Part shown: one piece after another, positions 1-8,106 of the stretch
Layout: each line of letters starts with the position of its first letter
Position numbering within the stretch: position 1 is the first letter of the stretch
Origin: Paracoccus litorisediminis
GTDB taxonomy: Bacteria > Pseudomonadota > Alphaproteobacteria > Rhodobacterales > Rhodobacteraceae
Assembly (NCBI RefSeq): GCF_009711205.1
Contig: NZ_WMIG01000005.1
Span: 186,001-250,000, forward strand
Length of the DNA stretch: 64,000 nucleotides
Reading direction: 5' to 3'
Position numbers and translations under genes: made by a program
Notes under the pieces: model-generated
Told to the model about the DNA's origin: nothing
The model's database searches: none
What the model saw: only the letters and a program-made list of their open reading frames with translations

Positions 1-543
1 TTGGCCGGCCTGCAGCCGCTTCCTATACGCATCAATTATAAAGGCGTGGGCTTCGGAACGCGGTCTGCCCACTGCTCGTTGCTTGCCGTCACGTTGACGC
101 CCGACCAAGATCTTCATCGACCCTGTAGCCGATCCCGACACCATGCTTTCGCGCAATGAGGCAATCTGTAGCTCGTCCCAATGAGACCGGGGAATCTGGC
201 GATAACCATCACCAAGTGATCCCGTCACGGCATAGGCGATGAGGGCACCTGACCTGAGGCCGTCGATGAGGGCTAACTTGTGATCATTCTTAGCGTTGGC
301 GACAGCGTCGCGCGCTGCTCGCAAAGCCTTCCCCCGCGCGATCTTGGCTGCCTCTATTCGTCTGGGATCTGTCTCCGGCCAACGGTGACCGCCCGGCGGG
401 GCACGAAACTGCTTTTCGAGATCACGCTGTTGCGCCTCACACGCTTGTACGCTCTGCAATTCGGCGGTCAGGTACTCCCGCATCGCAGACAGAATATCGA
501 GGGCTCCTTCGGGTGGCACCGGGAGAACGGGGGTAGGCGACAT
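1..543 (-). CDS. Hypothetical protein, 3' end outside window
   Basis: An open frame runs without a stop from an ATG at 543 to the left edge, giving at least 181 residues. The product begins MSPTPVLPVPPEGALDI, has a charged, probably helical segment around residues 30-90, and then a basic region with HWDELQIASLRE near residue 125. I see no signal peptide or membrane segment, and I do not recognise the family. An AAGGA-like sequence lies about 12 bases upstream of the ATG. The frame is unbroken and has G/C-rich third positions like its neighbours, which argues for a real gene. The missing C-terminus prevents any functional call. Confidence 0.55.
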   Translation of the reverse strand, partial: MSPTPVLPVPPEGALDILSAMREYLTAELQSVQACEAQQRDLEKQFRAPPGGHRWPETDPRRIEAAKIARGKALRAARDAVANAKNDHKLALIDGLRSGALIAYAVTGSLGDGYRQIPRSHWDELQIASLRESMVSGSATGSMKILVGRQRDGKQRAVGRPRSEAHAFIIDAYRKRLQAGQ

Positions 544-932
544 GTGTGCATCCGTCCTTGTAGTTCAAACGGATATGCATCTACGCCATGGCTGCGGACT
601 TGTCTCCCCTGCCGCGATTGGCGCAGGAAGATAACTGCTGACCCGCGCGGCGACCCACCGCGTCACCTTGCCGCTGGCGTAGTCCCCGTACCGCCCAGCG
701 CCAACGCGTCGGAGACCGGGCGCTTGAATACTGGCGGGTATTTCTTCTGGCATCCGACCAGGCGACGCCGCAGCAATGACGAAACCATCGTCTGGGAGCT
801 TTCCGCCCTACTGGGAAACATCTGGTTCCGCATCAATGTCGACCGCAACACCTACTGAGCCGGGCGACAGGATGTGACCCCCTTACCGGGTAATGATCGA
901 ATCATTCCCACAGCTTCCGAGGGCAGTTCTGC
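544..932. other. Intergenic stretch without a supported gene
   Basis: Open frames exist here on both strands, but none has a convincing start, ribosome site or recognisable product. The plus-strand frame ending at 858 has a C-terminal tail (residues like NDETIVWELSALLGNIWF) that could be the end of a decayed gene. I cannot support it further. The segment next to 543 must hold the promoter of the minus-strand gene. Confidence 0.4.
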
Positions 933-1291
933 ATGAGTATCGTTGACAATTTACAACCTCCCCCCACGCCCGGAGCTCGCTCAAACACCGCCCCGTACGT
1001 GAAGCTTTCCACTATGCGGCCGATCGCGAAGCCGATCTACCTGCCATATTCGCGCAATTGCGCGAAGTGCATCCGAACCGCAAGCTGCACGAACGGGCCG
1101 CAAGGCGACTCGGGATGCAGCCGGGCTTCTTGCGCGCCGTATTGCACCAGACGGGGTTGACCGTCATGGCGCGCAATGTCCGTCAGGCCACCAATGTGAA
1201 GGAGAGCGTCGAACTCTTTTCCGAGGACGTCATCTTTTACACGCTGGTCCGGATCGAATTCCGGGGTGGCATACAACAATGCAGGTCCTAA
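933..1291 (+). pseudogene. Small gene with a frameshift in a C6 run, product unknown
   Basis: An ATG at 933, preceded by GAGGGC, opens MSIVDNLQPP. The frame then loses coding character at the six-C run at 960-965. A -1 shift there joins a clean frame that runs to a stop at 1291, with text such as REAFHYAADREADLPAIFAQL and later RKLHERAARRLGMQPGFLRA, which could be a helix-turn-helix. The joined product would be about 119 residues. One extra C in the run would restore the gene, so it may be a pseudogene, a slippage site or a base-call error. No family is recognised. Confidence 0.35.
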
Positions 1292-1319
1292 TGCGGCTAC
1301 CGCGACGCTCCGTGGTTTT

Positions 1320-2054
1320 TCACATACCGCCAGCGGGCCGCCACCCGGCGGATATTGCCTCGGCTTCACTACAAAACCATCGTTCGCCGCTGCTTGGGTC
1401 GATTTGGGTCTTCGCGTACCAGGGCGACCAAGGCATGTGATAGATGCGTTCACCCGATTTGCTGCTGATATTGCCCTTGATGGGGCAGTCGGTGGGTGCC
1501 TGCGCATCCGACTTCGACCAGCGTGTGTGCCGGTATTCCCACGCCGGTATTGCTTGGCCACTCCAAATTCCGACGCCACGGGCACGCGCCACATCCTCCT
1601 GAGGTACATATGTGCCGCTGTATCGTCGGAAGGCCCAGGCCAGCCCCTCTTCAACCAGAGTGGCACCGAGGTCCACGTTCCCCTTTCCAGTCGTACAGCT
1701 TGCGATAACCCGACTGTAATCGTCGACGGCACTGGGCGCACAGCGGATGTGTCGGTCTGCGATCAGGGTGGCTAGCCGACGGGTGGCACTTCGGCCGCAT
1801 CGCCATTCTTTGCCTGACCCATCACGGCATGTCTGACCAGATTCGGGGGCGTCGATTCCCTCGATGCGGATCCGGATGACTTTTCCGTTCGACCGGATGT
1901 CGAGCGTGTCGCCGTCGACAACCTTTGCCGGACCTTCAATCCGGGTCACCATCATCACGCCGTCAGCTTTGGCGGCATTTGCACCCATCGCGGCGGCGGC
2001 GATGCCTAGCGTACAAACTGCGGTTGCGAGGTTGGAAAAAATACTACGAAACAT
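1320..2054 (-). CDS. Secreted thermonuclease-like (SNase) protein
   Basis: This 244-residue protein has an N-terminal export signal (about residues 1-30, hydrophobic core LATAVCTLGIAAAAMGANA). A staphylococcal-nuclease fold follows: VVDGDTL at 45-51, then IEGIDAPESG at 64-73 and an Arg in DDYSRVIA near 123, which match the family's Ca2+-binding and catalytic strands. The C-terminal 55 residues (GERIYHMPWSPWYA, then GERWFCSEAEAISAGWRPA) form the short domain often attached to rhizobial SNase-like proteins. It probably acts in the periplasm or outside the cell on nucleic acids. The gene lies downstream of an unrelated membrane-protein gene and is separated from it by a hairpin. Confidence 0.82.
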   Translation of the reverse strand: MFRSIFSNLATAVCTLGIAAAAMGANAAKADGVMMVTRIEGPAKVVDGDTLDIRSNGKVIRIRIEGIDAPESGQTCRDGSGKEWRCGRSATRRLATLIADRHIRCAPSAVDDYSRVIASCTTGKGNVDLGATLVEEGLAWAFRRYSGTYVPQEDVARARGVGIWSGQAIPAWEYRHTRWSKSDAQAPTDCPIKGNISSKSGERIYHMPWSPWYAKTQIDPSSGERWFCSEAEAISAGWRPAGGM

Positions 2055-2140
2055 GTGGAACCTTGTTTGGGCGAGGTCGCCTTGGCACCGTCAACGGCCT
2101 TACCGTCGCCGGGGCGAGCTACCTGGGGGGCTAATATTTC

Positions 2141-2167
2141 CTCCCCCCGGCCGGAGCCCGGGGGGAG
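2141..2167 (-). terminator. GC-rich hairpin downstream of the 371-aa membrane protein gene
   Basis: The arms CTCCCCCCGG (2141-2150) and CCGGGGGGAG (2158-2167) pair perfectly around a 7-base loop. Read on the minus strand, the stem is followed by GAAATATT, an A/T-rich but not pure U tail. It lies 20 bases after the stop at 2186 and before the nuclease gene. Confidence 0.6.
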
Positions 2168-2185
2168 CAGTCCTGCAATGGCCTC

Positions 2186-3301
2186 CTATTCCCCGGCCAC
2201 GAGATGGATTTTGCTACCCTGGGCCGTGTCGGCCTCGTCCTCGCGGACCTTGGCGTTGCGTTCCGGGGTCGTCGGGCGTTCCAGAGGCTTGTGCTCGTCC
2301 CGCAGCAGCGGCTCGAACCCGAGCGCCAGAGCGAGGAACAAGAAAAGCAGCGGCAGTCCATCTATCGCCAGGCCGGCGATCCAGCCGGGTGCCGATGCGC
2401 CGAACATTTGCGCACGCGTGGCTTCGCTCGGGGATTGCGGAACGAACACCGGAACCTCGGTCTTGCCGTCGGCGGGACGCAGTTCCCGAGCCTTTGCGGT
2501 CAGGTCGGCCGTCTGGGCGTCGAGCCTCGCGGTGCGGTCGGTCGAACTCACAGTGATAACCCCGGTCGAAGCCAGAATGCCGTCCGGCGCCGTCACCATG
2601 CCGTCGAGGGAGGCTACCGCCGACCCGACTTCCTGCGTCGCGGCGAGGAAAAGGGTCTGGTCTCCTAGGGCGGCGGCGGATCGCAGGCGACCGACCGCAT
2701 CGAGTCCTGTCCGGTTCACCTTATCCGCCTGATTGACCTGCTCCTGCAGCGCACTGGCTGATCGGCTCCAGCTATCACCAAAGGTTTGCAACTCGGCGCA
2801 GCGCATCCCACAACCGGATCCGGTGCCAAACTGCCCCCCGGCTTCCTGCTCTGCCAGGGCACGGTAGCCCGCGGCAGAGGCGCCGGTCATTTGAACCAGA
2901 GGCTGGGCCCATGTCGCTTGCTCATGGGCCTCTGCGAGGGCGTCAGTATAACCGGTAACCTGCCTTGACAGCTCGGCGCGGACTGCTGCCGTGCCGGTCA
3001 GCGCGGTCGCGATGGATTGTGCCGAGGCGGCAAGGGCAAGGGCCGCCAGAATGATGCCGCCGGCGATCACGACGGTAAGTCCCAGAAGGCGCCGCGTCTT
3101 GGCGGCGGCACCGATAAGTACGTGCCAGGTGATGCTGAAGCCGACGGCGACAACGACCCCGGCGACAAGGGGAACAAACCAACCCGAAGCCGGGTCAGCG
3201 GCGTGGAAACCGCTTGCCACGCCAATCGCAGCAAATGCGGCACAGATCACCGCAGCCAGCTGCAGGGCTCGCACCGAGCGGGCGAGGTGAGTATTCATCA
3301 T
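2186..3301 (-). CDS. Membrane protein of unknown function (371 aa)
   Basis: Three hydrophobic segments lie near the N-terminus (about 12-32, 40-65, 72-95). A long hydrophilic middle (100-300), rich in Ala, Gln and Glu and probably partly coiled-coil, carries the two Cys of the SGCGMRCAE stretch. A fourth membrane segment follows near 305-330, then a charged tail. I recognise no enzyme motif. The plan of membrane helices around a large soluble domain fits a sensor or a structural membrane protein, but this is inference. The downstream hairpin suggests a monocistronic unit or the end of an operon that starts with the DUF805 gene at 3802. Confidence 0.65.
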   Translation of the reverse strand: MMNTHLARSVRALQLAAVICAAFAAIGVASGFHAADPASGWFVPLVAGVVVAVGFSITWHVLIGAAAKTRRLLGLTVVIAGGIILAALALAASAQSIATALTGTAAVRAELSRQVTGYTDALAEAHEQATWAQPLVQMTGASAAGYRALAEQEAGGQFGTGSGCGMRCAELQTFGDSWSRSASALQEQVNQADKVNRTGLDAVGRLRSAAALGDQTLFLAATQEVGSAVASLDGMVTAPDGILASTGVITVSSTDRTARLDAQTADLTAKARELRPADGKTEVPVFVPQSPSEATRAQMFGASAPGWIAGLAIDGLPLLFLFLALALGFEPLLRDEHKPLERPTTPERNAKVREDEADTAQGSKIHLVAGE

Positions 3302-3367
3302 AGTCTCCTTGGTTGAGGGAGGTTTATTGAAGCAACAAGATGTTGGATTGGGTCCGAGACGGCGCGC

Positions 3368-3802
3368 TCAGGTCAGCGCCGGGCTTCCGGCAACCGTGCG
3401 GCTTCGGCCCGCGGTCGCTTTCCCCGGCACCAGCATGACGTAGAGGCTGAAGACGACAGCGATCAGACTGAAGATGATGTTCGCCGTCACGTTGATCGCG
3501 GTAAGCACGCTGCCGACAATTGAGACCGTGTAGTAACTGACGACAACGAAGGCCACTGGCAGGCCCAGATCCCGTATCCGCTGCGCAAAGACAAAACCTC
3601 CGGCCACGGTACCGAACAAAAACAGAAGACCAGCAAAGATCAGCCCGAAAGCCCACGTAGACGGTCCCTCAACCGTCGCGATCGTGGCGCCCCCAAGAAG
3701 GCCGACAATCATGATTGCCGTGATAGCGAGGATATGGAGGAAATAGGAAAGACGACCGCGCGACAGAGAGGTCGAGAAGACGGAATTCAGATAGTTCGAC
3801 AT
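3368..3802 (-). CDS. DUF805-like small membrane protein
   Basis: This 144-residue protein has four predicted membrane segments and the DUF805-type start: a short N-terminal stretch, SRGRLSYF, then a helix, later FVFAQRIRDLGLP, which matches the family's conserved RRLRDxG-type loop. The family is common in bacteria and has no established reaction. The gene lies 66 bp upstream of the 371-aa membrane-protein gene on the same strand, so the two may share a transcript. The AraC-type gene at 3962 is divergent. Confidence 0.7.
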   Translation of the reverse strand: MSNYLNSVFSTSLSRGRLSYFLHILAITAIMIVGLLGGATIATVEGPSTWAFGLIFAGLLFLFGTVAGGFVFAQRIRDLGLPVAFVVVSYYTVSIVGSVLTAINVTANIIFSLIAVVFSLYVMLVPGKATAGRSRTVAGSPALT

Positions 3803-3961
3803 TCAGGCCTCCTTTGGATGGTGACACAGTGACAGGGCTGTTCCCCGCGCCACCAATATGGTCCGCAAGCGACTGAAATAGTTTGTGGACAGTGCCAAAA
3901 ACTTGCTTGATCAAGCCAAAGTGCCTAGACTGACGGAAGAGAGCGTCGGGGCGGTCACCTG

Positions 3962-4993
3962 ATGTACGAGCTTCCGTCTGCCTGGATCATGCACGCCGCC
4001 GAGCAACTCGGAGCGAATTCGGCCGCGATCCGGGGGGCCCTGCAGTCGGCTCGGTTGCATCCGCAATTCCTGTCAGATGACCATGAGCGCGTGAGCGATC
4101 GGAAATGCATCGACTTCCTGGAATGCGCGGCAAGTCTGACCGGGGACGATACACTTGGGTTGAATTTGGGGAAAAGTTACGACGTTCGGCGGTCGGGTTT
4201 GGCGACCTATGTCTCGATCTCGGCGAAGACCTTCCGGGAAGGCGTGCTGCATGGGCTTCGCTATGTGAGGTTGGGCGACACCAGTGCCGACATCGAGTTG
4301 AAGGAGCTGGGCAACGTTGCCACGATCCGGCTCGACAGCAAGAACCCTTACTTCCGCATGCATCGGCAAGGACCGGAGTTCAGGATGGCGTCCTGGTTTA
4401 TGGCTGCCCGCCAAATGGTTTCCGAGCGGTTCCAGGCGGTCGAAGTCCGTTTTGCTCATCCAAGGGCGTCGTCTCGTGAAGCGTTCACACGATTCTTTGG
4501 TTGTCCCGTCGCCTTCAACGCCGAGGCGACCGAAATGTTGATCCAACCGGCATCCCTTGCACTGCCAATGCGGCGTGCGGACCCACACCTGCTTGCGCTA
4601 CTTCAGCGTATTGGTGACGCCTTGCTCTCTGCCCAATGCTCAGAGAAGACCGCGCTTCGGCTCGACATTGAACGTCTGGTTCTGGGTGCGCTACCAAAAG
4701 GTGGGCCGCCAGACATCGCCCAGATTGCCATAGCGGTCGCAATGAGCGAACGAACACTCGCGCGAAAGCTGCAGGCCGAGGGCACATCCTATCAGGGACT
4801 GGTCAACGACGTCCGACGGGATGCAGCAAAAAGCTACTTGGCCGACCGCTCGTTCTCGATCAGACAGGTGGCCTATCTCCTTGGTTATTCCGAGCAGAGC
4901 AGCTTCACGAACGCCTTCCGTCGCTGGACAAACCAGACACCGCGAGCCTACCGCGAGGCGAAGATACAAACCTTCAAGGCTTTAATGGTGTAG
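3962..4993 (+). CDS. AraC-family transcriptional regulator (OruR-like)
   Basis: The 343-residue protein has an N-terminal ligand-binding region of the arabinose-binding type (about 20-200). A C-terminal double helix-turn-helix follows (about 245-335) with AMSERTLARKLQAEGTSY and the family signature IRQVAYLLGYSEQSSFTNAF. OruR/ArgR-type members usually activate catabolic operons in response to a small molecule. Here the nearest genes are the divergent membrane-protein pair upstream and IS debris downstream, so its original target may have been lost. The start at 3962 directly follows the stretch GGGGCGGTCACCTG. Confidence 0.85.
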   Translation: MYELPSAWIMHAAEQLGANSAAIRGALQSARLHPQFLSDDHERVSDRKCIDFLECAASLTGDDTLGLNLGKSYDVRRSGLATYVSISAKTFREGVLHGLRYVRLGDTSADIELKELGNVATIRLDSKNPYFRMHRQGPEFRMASWFMAARQMVSERFQAVEVRFAHPRASSREAFTRFFGCPVAFNAEATEMLIQPASLALPMRRADPHLLALLQRIGDALLSAQCSEKTALRLDIERLVLGALPKGGPPDIAQIAIAVAMSERTLARKLQAEGTSYQGLVNDVRRDAAKSYLADRSFSIRQVAYLLGYSEQSSFTNAFRRWTNQTPRAYREAKIQTFKALMV

Positions 4994-5030
4994 ACGCACC
5001 TGAGCTGTTGCCGGTTTTGTGGATAGCAAG

Positions 5031-5185
5031 TTAAGCTAGCATAGCGCGGGCTTCGAACTCCATGGGGCCGATGTAGCCCAGTTTTGAGTGGCGCCGCCGC
5101 AAGTTATAAAAGCGCTCAATGTGCTCGAAGAGGTCAGCACGCGCTCCATTCCGGGCTGGGGAGACTTTGCTGGCCGACCGTTCGA
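5031..5185 (-). mobile_element. 3' remnant of an IS3-family transposase gene (orfB)
   Basis: The minus strand encodes FEHIERFYNLRRRHSKLGY followed by a GPMEFE motif and a stop at 5031. This is the typical C-terminus of IS3-family OrfB integrases. Only about 40 residues remain. The upstream side joins a fragment of a WYL regulator near 5187, so the element has been cut or has inserted into that gene and then lost its body. No complete terminal inverted repeat is seen. Confidence 0.8.
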
Positions 5186-5189
5186 ACTT

Positions 5190-5515
5190 CAGCGTTGAGA
5201 ATTCGACAGCGCCGCAGCGTGGCGCAACCACTGGCTGTCCCTCACCGCCCGGATCACAAGCTCCAGCCCCTCCAGCGCAGAGTCCGCGTGCCGGGGGAGA
5301 TGAAGCAGGCGCGCATCGCGGATCTTCCAACGCCGCCTGCGCTGGTCATCGTCTCTTATCTCGCATTGAAACAGGGTTTCGAGCGTATCGGTCATCCGCT
5401 GGGCGCGGCGATGCGAGACTCCGTACTCATCCGCAATTTCATCCAGACCGACCCGTCGTAGCGCGCCGCAGCCATCTTCCTGAGGTAAAGCAGGCCATGG
5501 GCCATGCCAAACGAC
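5190..5515 (-). pseudogene. Decayed WYL-type regulator (copy 1)
   Basis: Minus-strand translation gives MAAARYDG, then in another frame the helix-turn-helix text GLDEIADEYGVSHRRAQRM and ETLFQCEIRDDDQRRRRWK, continuing into a WYL-like segment (LEGLELVIRAVRDSQWLRH). Compared with the copy at 53.7 kb it lacks one base near 5455, which breaks the frame, and its usual ATG is changed. The 3' end is lost at the IS3 remnant near 5187. WYL proteins are helix-turn-helix regulators, often linked to defence loci. This one is dead. Confidence 0.75.
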
Positions 5516-5689
5516 TCAGCTGTCCTTCAGGAACTTGCGCAGGTTGTCGCGGGTCCAGAGTTTGCCGGTACGGGTTCGCAGCCCCATCTCGTTCAGTGCG
5601 GCCGCATCTGCGCCTTGCTCCTCCACCGCTTGCAGGATCCCGACGCGATGCTGTGGCTTTGCCGCGATATGGGCCTCGTTGTCCGGCAT
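5516..5689 (-). pseudogene. Resolvase-like HTH protein, C-terminal fragment (copy 1)
   Basis: A 57-residue open frame from an ATG at 5689 to a stop at 5516 ends in GKLWTRDNLRKFLKDS. It matches the last 55 or so residues of the 194-residue protein at 53885-54469, and the DNA of the two regions is clearly homologous. The remaining 140 residues are absent here: the sequence beyond 5690 is unrelated and leads into an IS3 end. It is therefore a remnant rather than a short gene, although the frame is open. Confidence 0.7.
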
Positions 5690-5764
5690 CAGGGCCTATG
5701 GGACAGATTTGGTTGATTGATGGCGGGAGGATTTCTGGCTCATCGTAGCTTCCAAGGAAGGAAG

Positions 5765-5881
5765 ATGAGCAAGAAATCCGTTGATCAGAAATGCGCGGCC
5801 AATCGTTTCGTGAGAGACATTCGCCGAGCGGCGAAAAAGATCCGAGCGACAGAACACAAGAGCATTGCCAACGATCGATAA
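5765..5881 (+). mobile_element. 5' remnant of an IS3-family orfA
   Basis: A 38-codon frame begins MSKKSVDQKCAANRFVRDIR. This resembles the N-terminus of IS3-family OrfA proteins, in which a DIRRA-type motif is followed by the HTH region. An AAGGAAGGAAG stretch precedes the ATG. The frame departs from the family after about 25 residues and stops next to the end of the MFS gene. Its orientation is opposite to the orfB remnant at 5031, so the two are probably not parts of one insertion. Confidence 0.6.
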
Positions 5882-5882
5882 A

Positions 5883-7019
5883 TCAACTGAGTGCCGCTTT
5901 GCCGTAAAACATCATTGCGGCGACTCCTAACAGGACCATCGTCAGGCTGATCTCCAATGACGACGCCTCGGCAACAAAGCCGATCAGCGCGGGACCAAGC
6001 AGAATGCCTGCATAGCCCATTGTCAGAACGCGAGAGAGCGATCGCCCGCCATCCGTTGCGCCTAGTCTGCCCGCGGACGAGAAGATCAGCGGGATGATGT
6101 TCGACATGCCAAGCCCGCACATCGCCAGCGCCACGAAGGCCGCAACGATGCTGCCTGACAGTAGTAGGCCCGCGAGAGAGACCGTCACAAGCGCAGTTCC
6201 CAGCGCGAAAAGCCGCATCGGCCCCAGCATCTGATTGGCGCGGTCACCGACCAGCCTCCCAATCAGCATGGCCGCCGCAAAGACCCCGTATCCCGCTGCT
6301 CCCGTGCTTTCCGTCGTCCCGAGCACCCGAACCAGATAGATGGCCGACCAGTCCATGATCGCACCCTCGGCAAGAAAGATCACGAAGGCCAAAAGCCCAA
6401 GCCGCAGCGCCCGCGGGCCTGGTCGCGCGGCCGCTGTCCCGTGATCATGGGCTGCCTTACGCTCACTTGTGGGCGACATGCGCTGGAACGCCACCAGGGC
6501 GATCACGACGATGGTACATCCTGCGGCAAGCAGGATCGCAGCGCCTCCGATCCCTGCCCTTGCCAGCGCTGCATAGACCATGGCCCCAGCCAGCGTGCCG
6601 CCGCTGAACATTGCATGCAAGGCCGACATGATCGGCCGCTTAGCCCGCGCCTCGAGATCGGCGGCATGGCTGTTCATCGAGACGTCGAGCGCGCCGAAGG
6701 CCGCACCGCAGAAGCCCGCGATCAGCACCGCCACTCCGAACTGAGCCGCGGCAGCGACCAAGGCGACCCCCAATCCGAAGAGGCCGACCGCAAGCACGGC
6801 GAGCCGCTCGGCCCCGATGCGCGAGATCATCTGCGGCGTGCGGTTCATCGCAAGGATAGCGCCCGCCGCAAAGCATAAGAGCACCATTCCGATGCCGCTT
6901 TCGTCCAGCGCCGCGCGGCGACCGAGTGCGGGAAGGTTCGCCCCCCATGTGCCGATGCCGAAGCCCCCGGCAAGGAAGCATGCGCCAAGGGTCAGGCGCG
7001 CCGTCGGATAGCCAGTCAA
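5883..7019 (-). CDS. MFS transporter (YbjJ-like)
   Basis: A 378-residue protein with about twelve hydrophobic segments. It begins with TLGACFLAGGFGIGTWGANL, as in the YbjJ-like MFS group, and has the loop GALDVSMNSHAADLEARAKR, which matches that group's conserved Asn-rich loop between helices 4 and 5. Such proteins exchange small solutes or sugars across the inner membrane; the substrate cannot be read from sequence. It lies 10 bp downstream of the TIM-barrel gene at 7030-7911 and is probably co-transcribed with it from the operator-bearing region at 7.97-8.05 kb. It may therefore import or export a compound of the catabolic regulon. Confidence 0.82.
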   Translation of the reverse strand: MTGYPTARLTLGACFLAGGFGIGTWGANLPALGRRAALDESGIGMVLLCFAAGAILAMNRTPQMISRIGAERLAVLAVGLFGLGVALVAAAAQFGVAVLIAGFCGAAFGALDVSMNSHAADLEARAKRPIMSALHAMFSGGTLAGAMVYAALARAGIGGAAILLAAGCTIVVIALVAFQRMSPTSERKAAHDHGTAAARPGPRALRLGLLAFVIFLAEGAIMDWSAIYLVRVLGTTESTGAAGYGVFAAAMLIGRLVGDRANQMLGPMRLFALGTALVTVSLAGLLLSGSIVAAFVALAMCGLGMSNIIPLIFSSAGRLGATDGGRSLSRVLTMGYAGILLGPALIGFVAEASSLEISLTMVLLGVAAMMFYGKAALS

Positions 7020-7029
7020 ATTCAGTGCC

Positions 7030-7911
7030 TCACAGGACCAGATCTTCGAACAATGTCTTCATCTCTGCAGCGACCCGGAAACTGTCGTCCTGATGCTGCC
7101 TGCGGCAGAATAGCTCGCCACTCCACCACCCGACATAGCCGGTTGATTTGACCGCATCCACCCATTCGCGAAGATTCAGCGCCCCCTTGCCGGTCGGCAC
7201 GTCGCGCAACACGCCCTCGTCCGGAAGGCCGCCGGGATGGGGATGAGAGTCGCAGAGATGAATACCGTAGATCAGGTCCTTGTCGATCCGCGCGACATCT
7301 TCCGGCGTGTCGCCCGAGGCATAGCAATGCCAGAAATCGACCACCATTTTCAGGTTTGGACGCCCAGCGCGGTCGAGCAACTCCAGTTGGTCCACGATCC
7401 TGTTCAGCGGACACCATGCGAGCGCCTCGAAGTAAAGGATCAACCCGTTCTCGGCCGCCATGTCGGACAGACGGACAAGGTTGGCTGTGGTGATGCGCAT
7501 CTGCTCGTCTCGCGTCAGCCCAAGAGTGCCGCGATAGCCATCGACCGGCTGCCCCTCCGCATGAGCTCGGACCGCCGCCAGCGAAACCGGCCCGGTGATC
7601 GCCTGTACGCCCTTAGCCCCGGTGAGTTTGGCCAGATGGAAAAGGGCCGCGGCATCCTGCATCAATGCCGCATGATCCGCCCCGTGCCGTTCAATGTCCA
7701 ATAGGAAGCCGATGCCCGGGATGTTGAACGGGCGCAGGCGCTCTGCAAGCTCGGCTTCTGACCAGCCTCCGGCAAGGAAAGCGCGCATCTTGGCCGCCGA
7801 AAGCTCGATCCCGTCATAGCCCAGATCGCGCGCAAGCTTCAGGTCCATGGTCATGGTCGCATCCCGCGCGATCAGGGAATGCAGGATAATCTGTTGGTCT
7901 GATGCGGTCAT
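7030..7911 (-). CDS. Sugar phosphate isomerase/epimerase family TIM-barrel protein
   Basis: The start is placed at the ATG at 7911, preceded by GGAGGACGGC, which gives 293 residues; an upstream start at 8016 would run into the shared operator region. The sequence fits the AP-endonuclease-2-like TIM barrel: DLGYDGIELSAAKMR near the N-terminus, LILYFEALAW with a metal-site Glu, KMVVDFWHCYASG, and YGIHLCDSHPHPG with metal-binding Asp and His. Family members isomerise or epimerise keto-sugars or dehydrate inosose-type compounds using a divalent metal. It heads a two-gene unit with the MFS transporter and diverges from a GMC oxidoreductase. Confidence 0.82.
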   Translation of the reverse strand: MTASDQQIILHSLIARDATMTMDLKLARDLGYDGIELSAAKMRAFLAGGWSEAELAERLRPFNIPGIGFLLDIERHGADHAALMQDAAALFHLAKLTGAKGVQAITGPVSLAAVRAHAEGQPVDGYRGTLGLTRDEQMRITTANLVRLSDMAAENGLILYFEALAWCPLNRIVDQLELLDRAGRPNLKMVVDFWHCYASGDTPEDVARIDKDLIYGIHLCDSHPHPGGLPDEGVLRDVPTGKGALNLREWVDAVKSTGYVGWWSGELFCRRQHQDDSFRVAAEMKTLFEDLVL

Positions 7912-7965
7912 GCCGTCCTCCGGTTGCAATGTGTCGGCCAAATCTCGCGCCCACGCGCGCTGCCG

Positions 7966-8052
7966 GCAATTTCGCAGCACCCCGAATACTGACGCACTCT
8001 GACGCAATTCACGCATCTGGCTGCGTCAGGACAATGGGGCTTGCGAAATTGC
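7966..8052. promoter_or_regulatory. Divergent control region with TGACGCA direct repeats
   Basis: Between the TIM-barrel gene and the GMC gene lie TGACGCA at 7990-7996 and again at 8000-8006 (10-bp period), the variant TCACGCA at 8009, and an inverted copy TGCGTCA at 8022-8028. The flanks carry GCAATTTCGCA (7966-7976) and its exact reverse complement TGCGAAATTGC (8042-8052). The same TGACGCA pair occurs at 14173 and 15065, and TGCGAAATTGC recurs at 15095, so these are probable binding sites of the cluster's regulator. The 10-bp period places both repeats on one DNA face. Confidence 0.72.
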
Positions 8053-8106
8053 GGCATGCCCCCCGCATCCGCTTAACTCTGGAACCAGAGCGAAAGGATG
8101 CGCGGG

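Noticed and set aside
1037..1741. A 234-codon minus-strand frame overlapping the thermonuclease gene
   Set aside because: It is in another frame of the same strand; the thermonuclease frame has a signal peptide and all family motifs.
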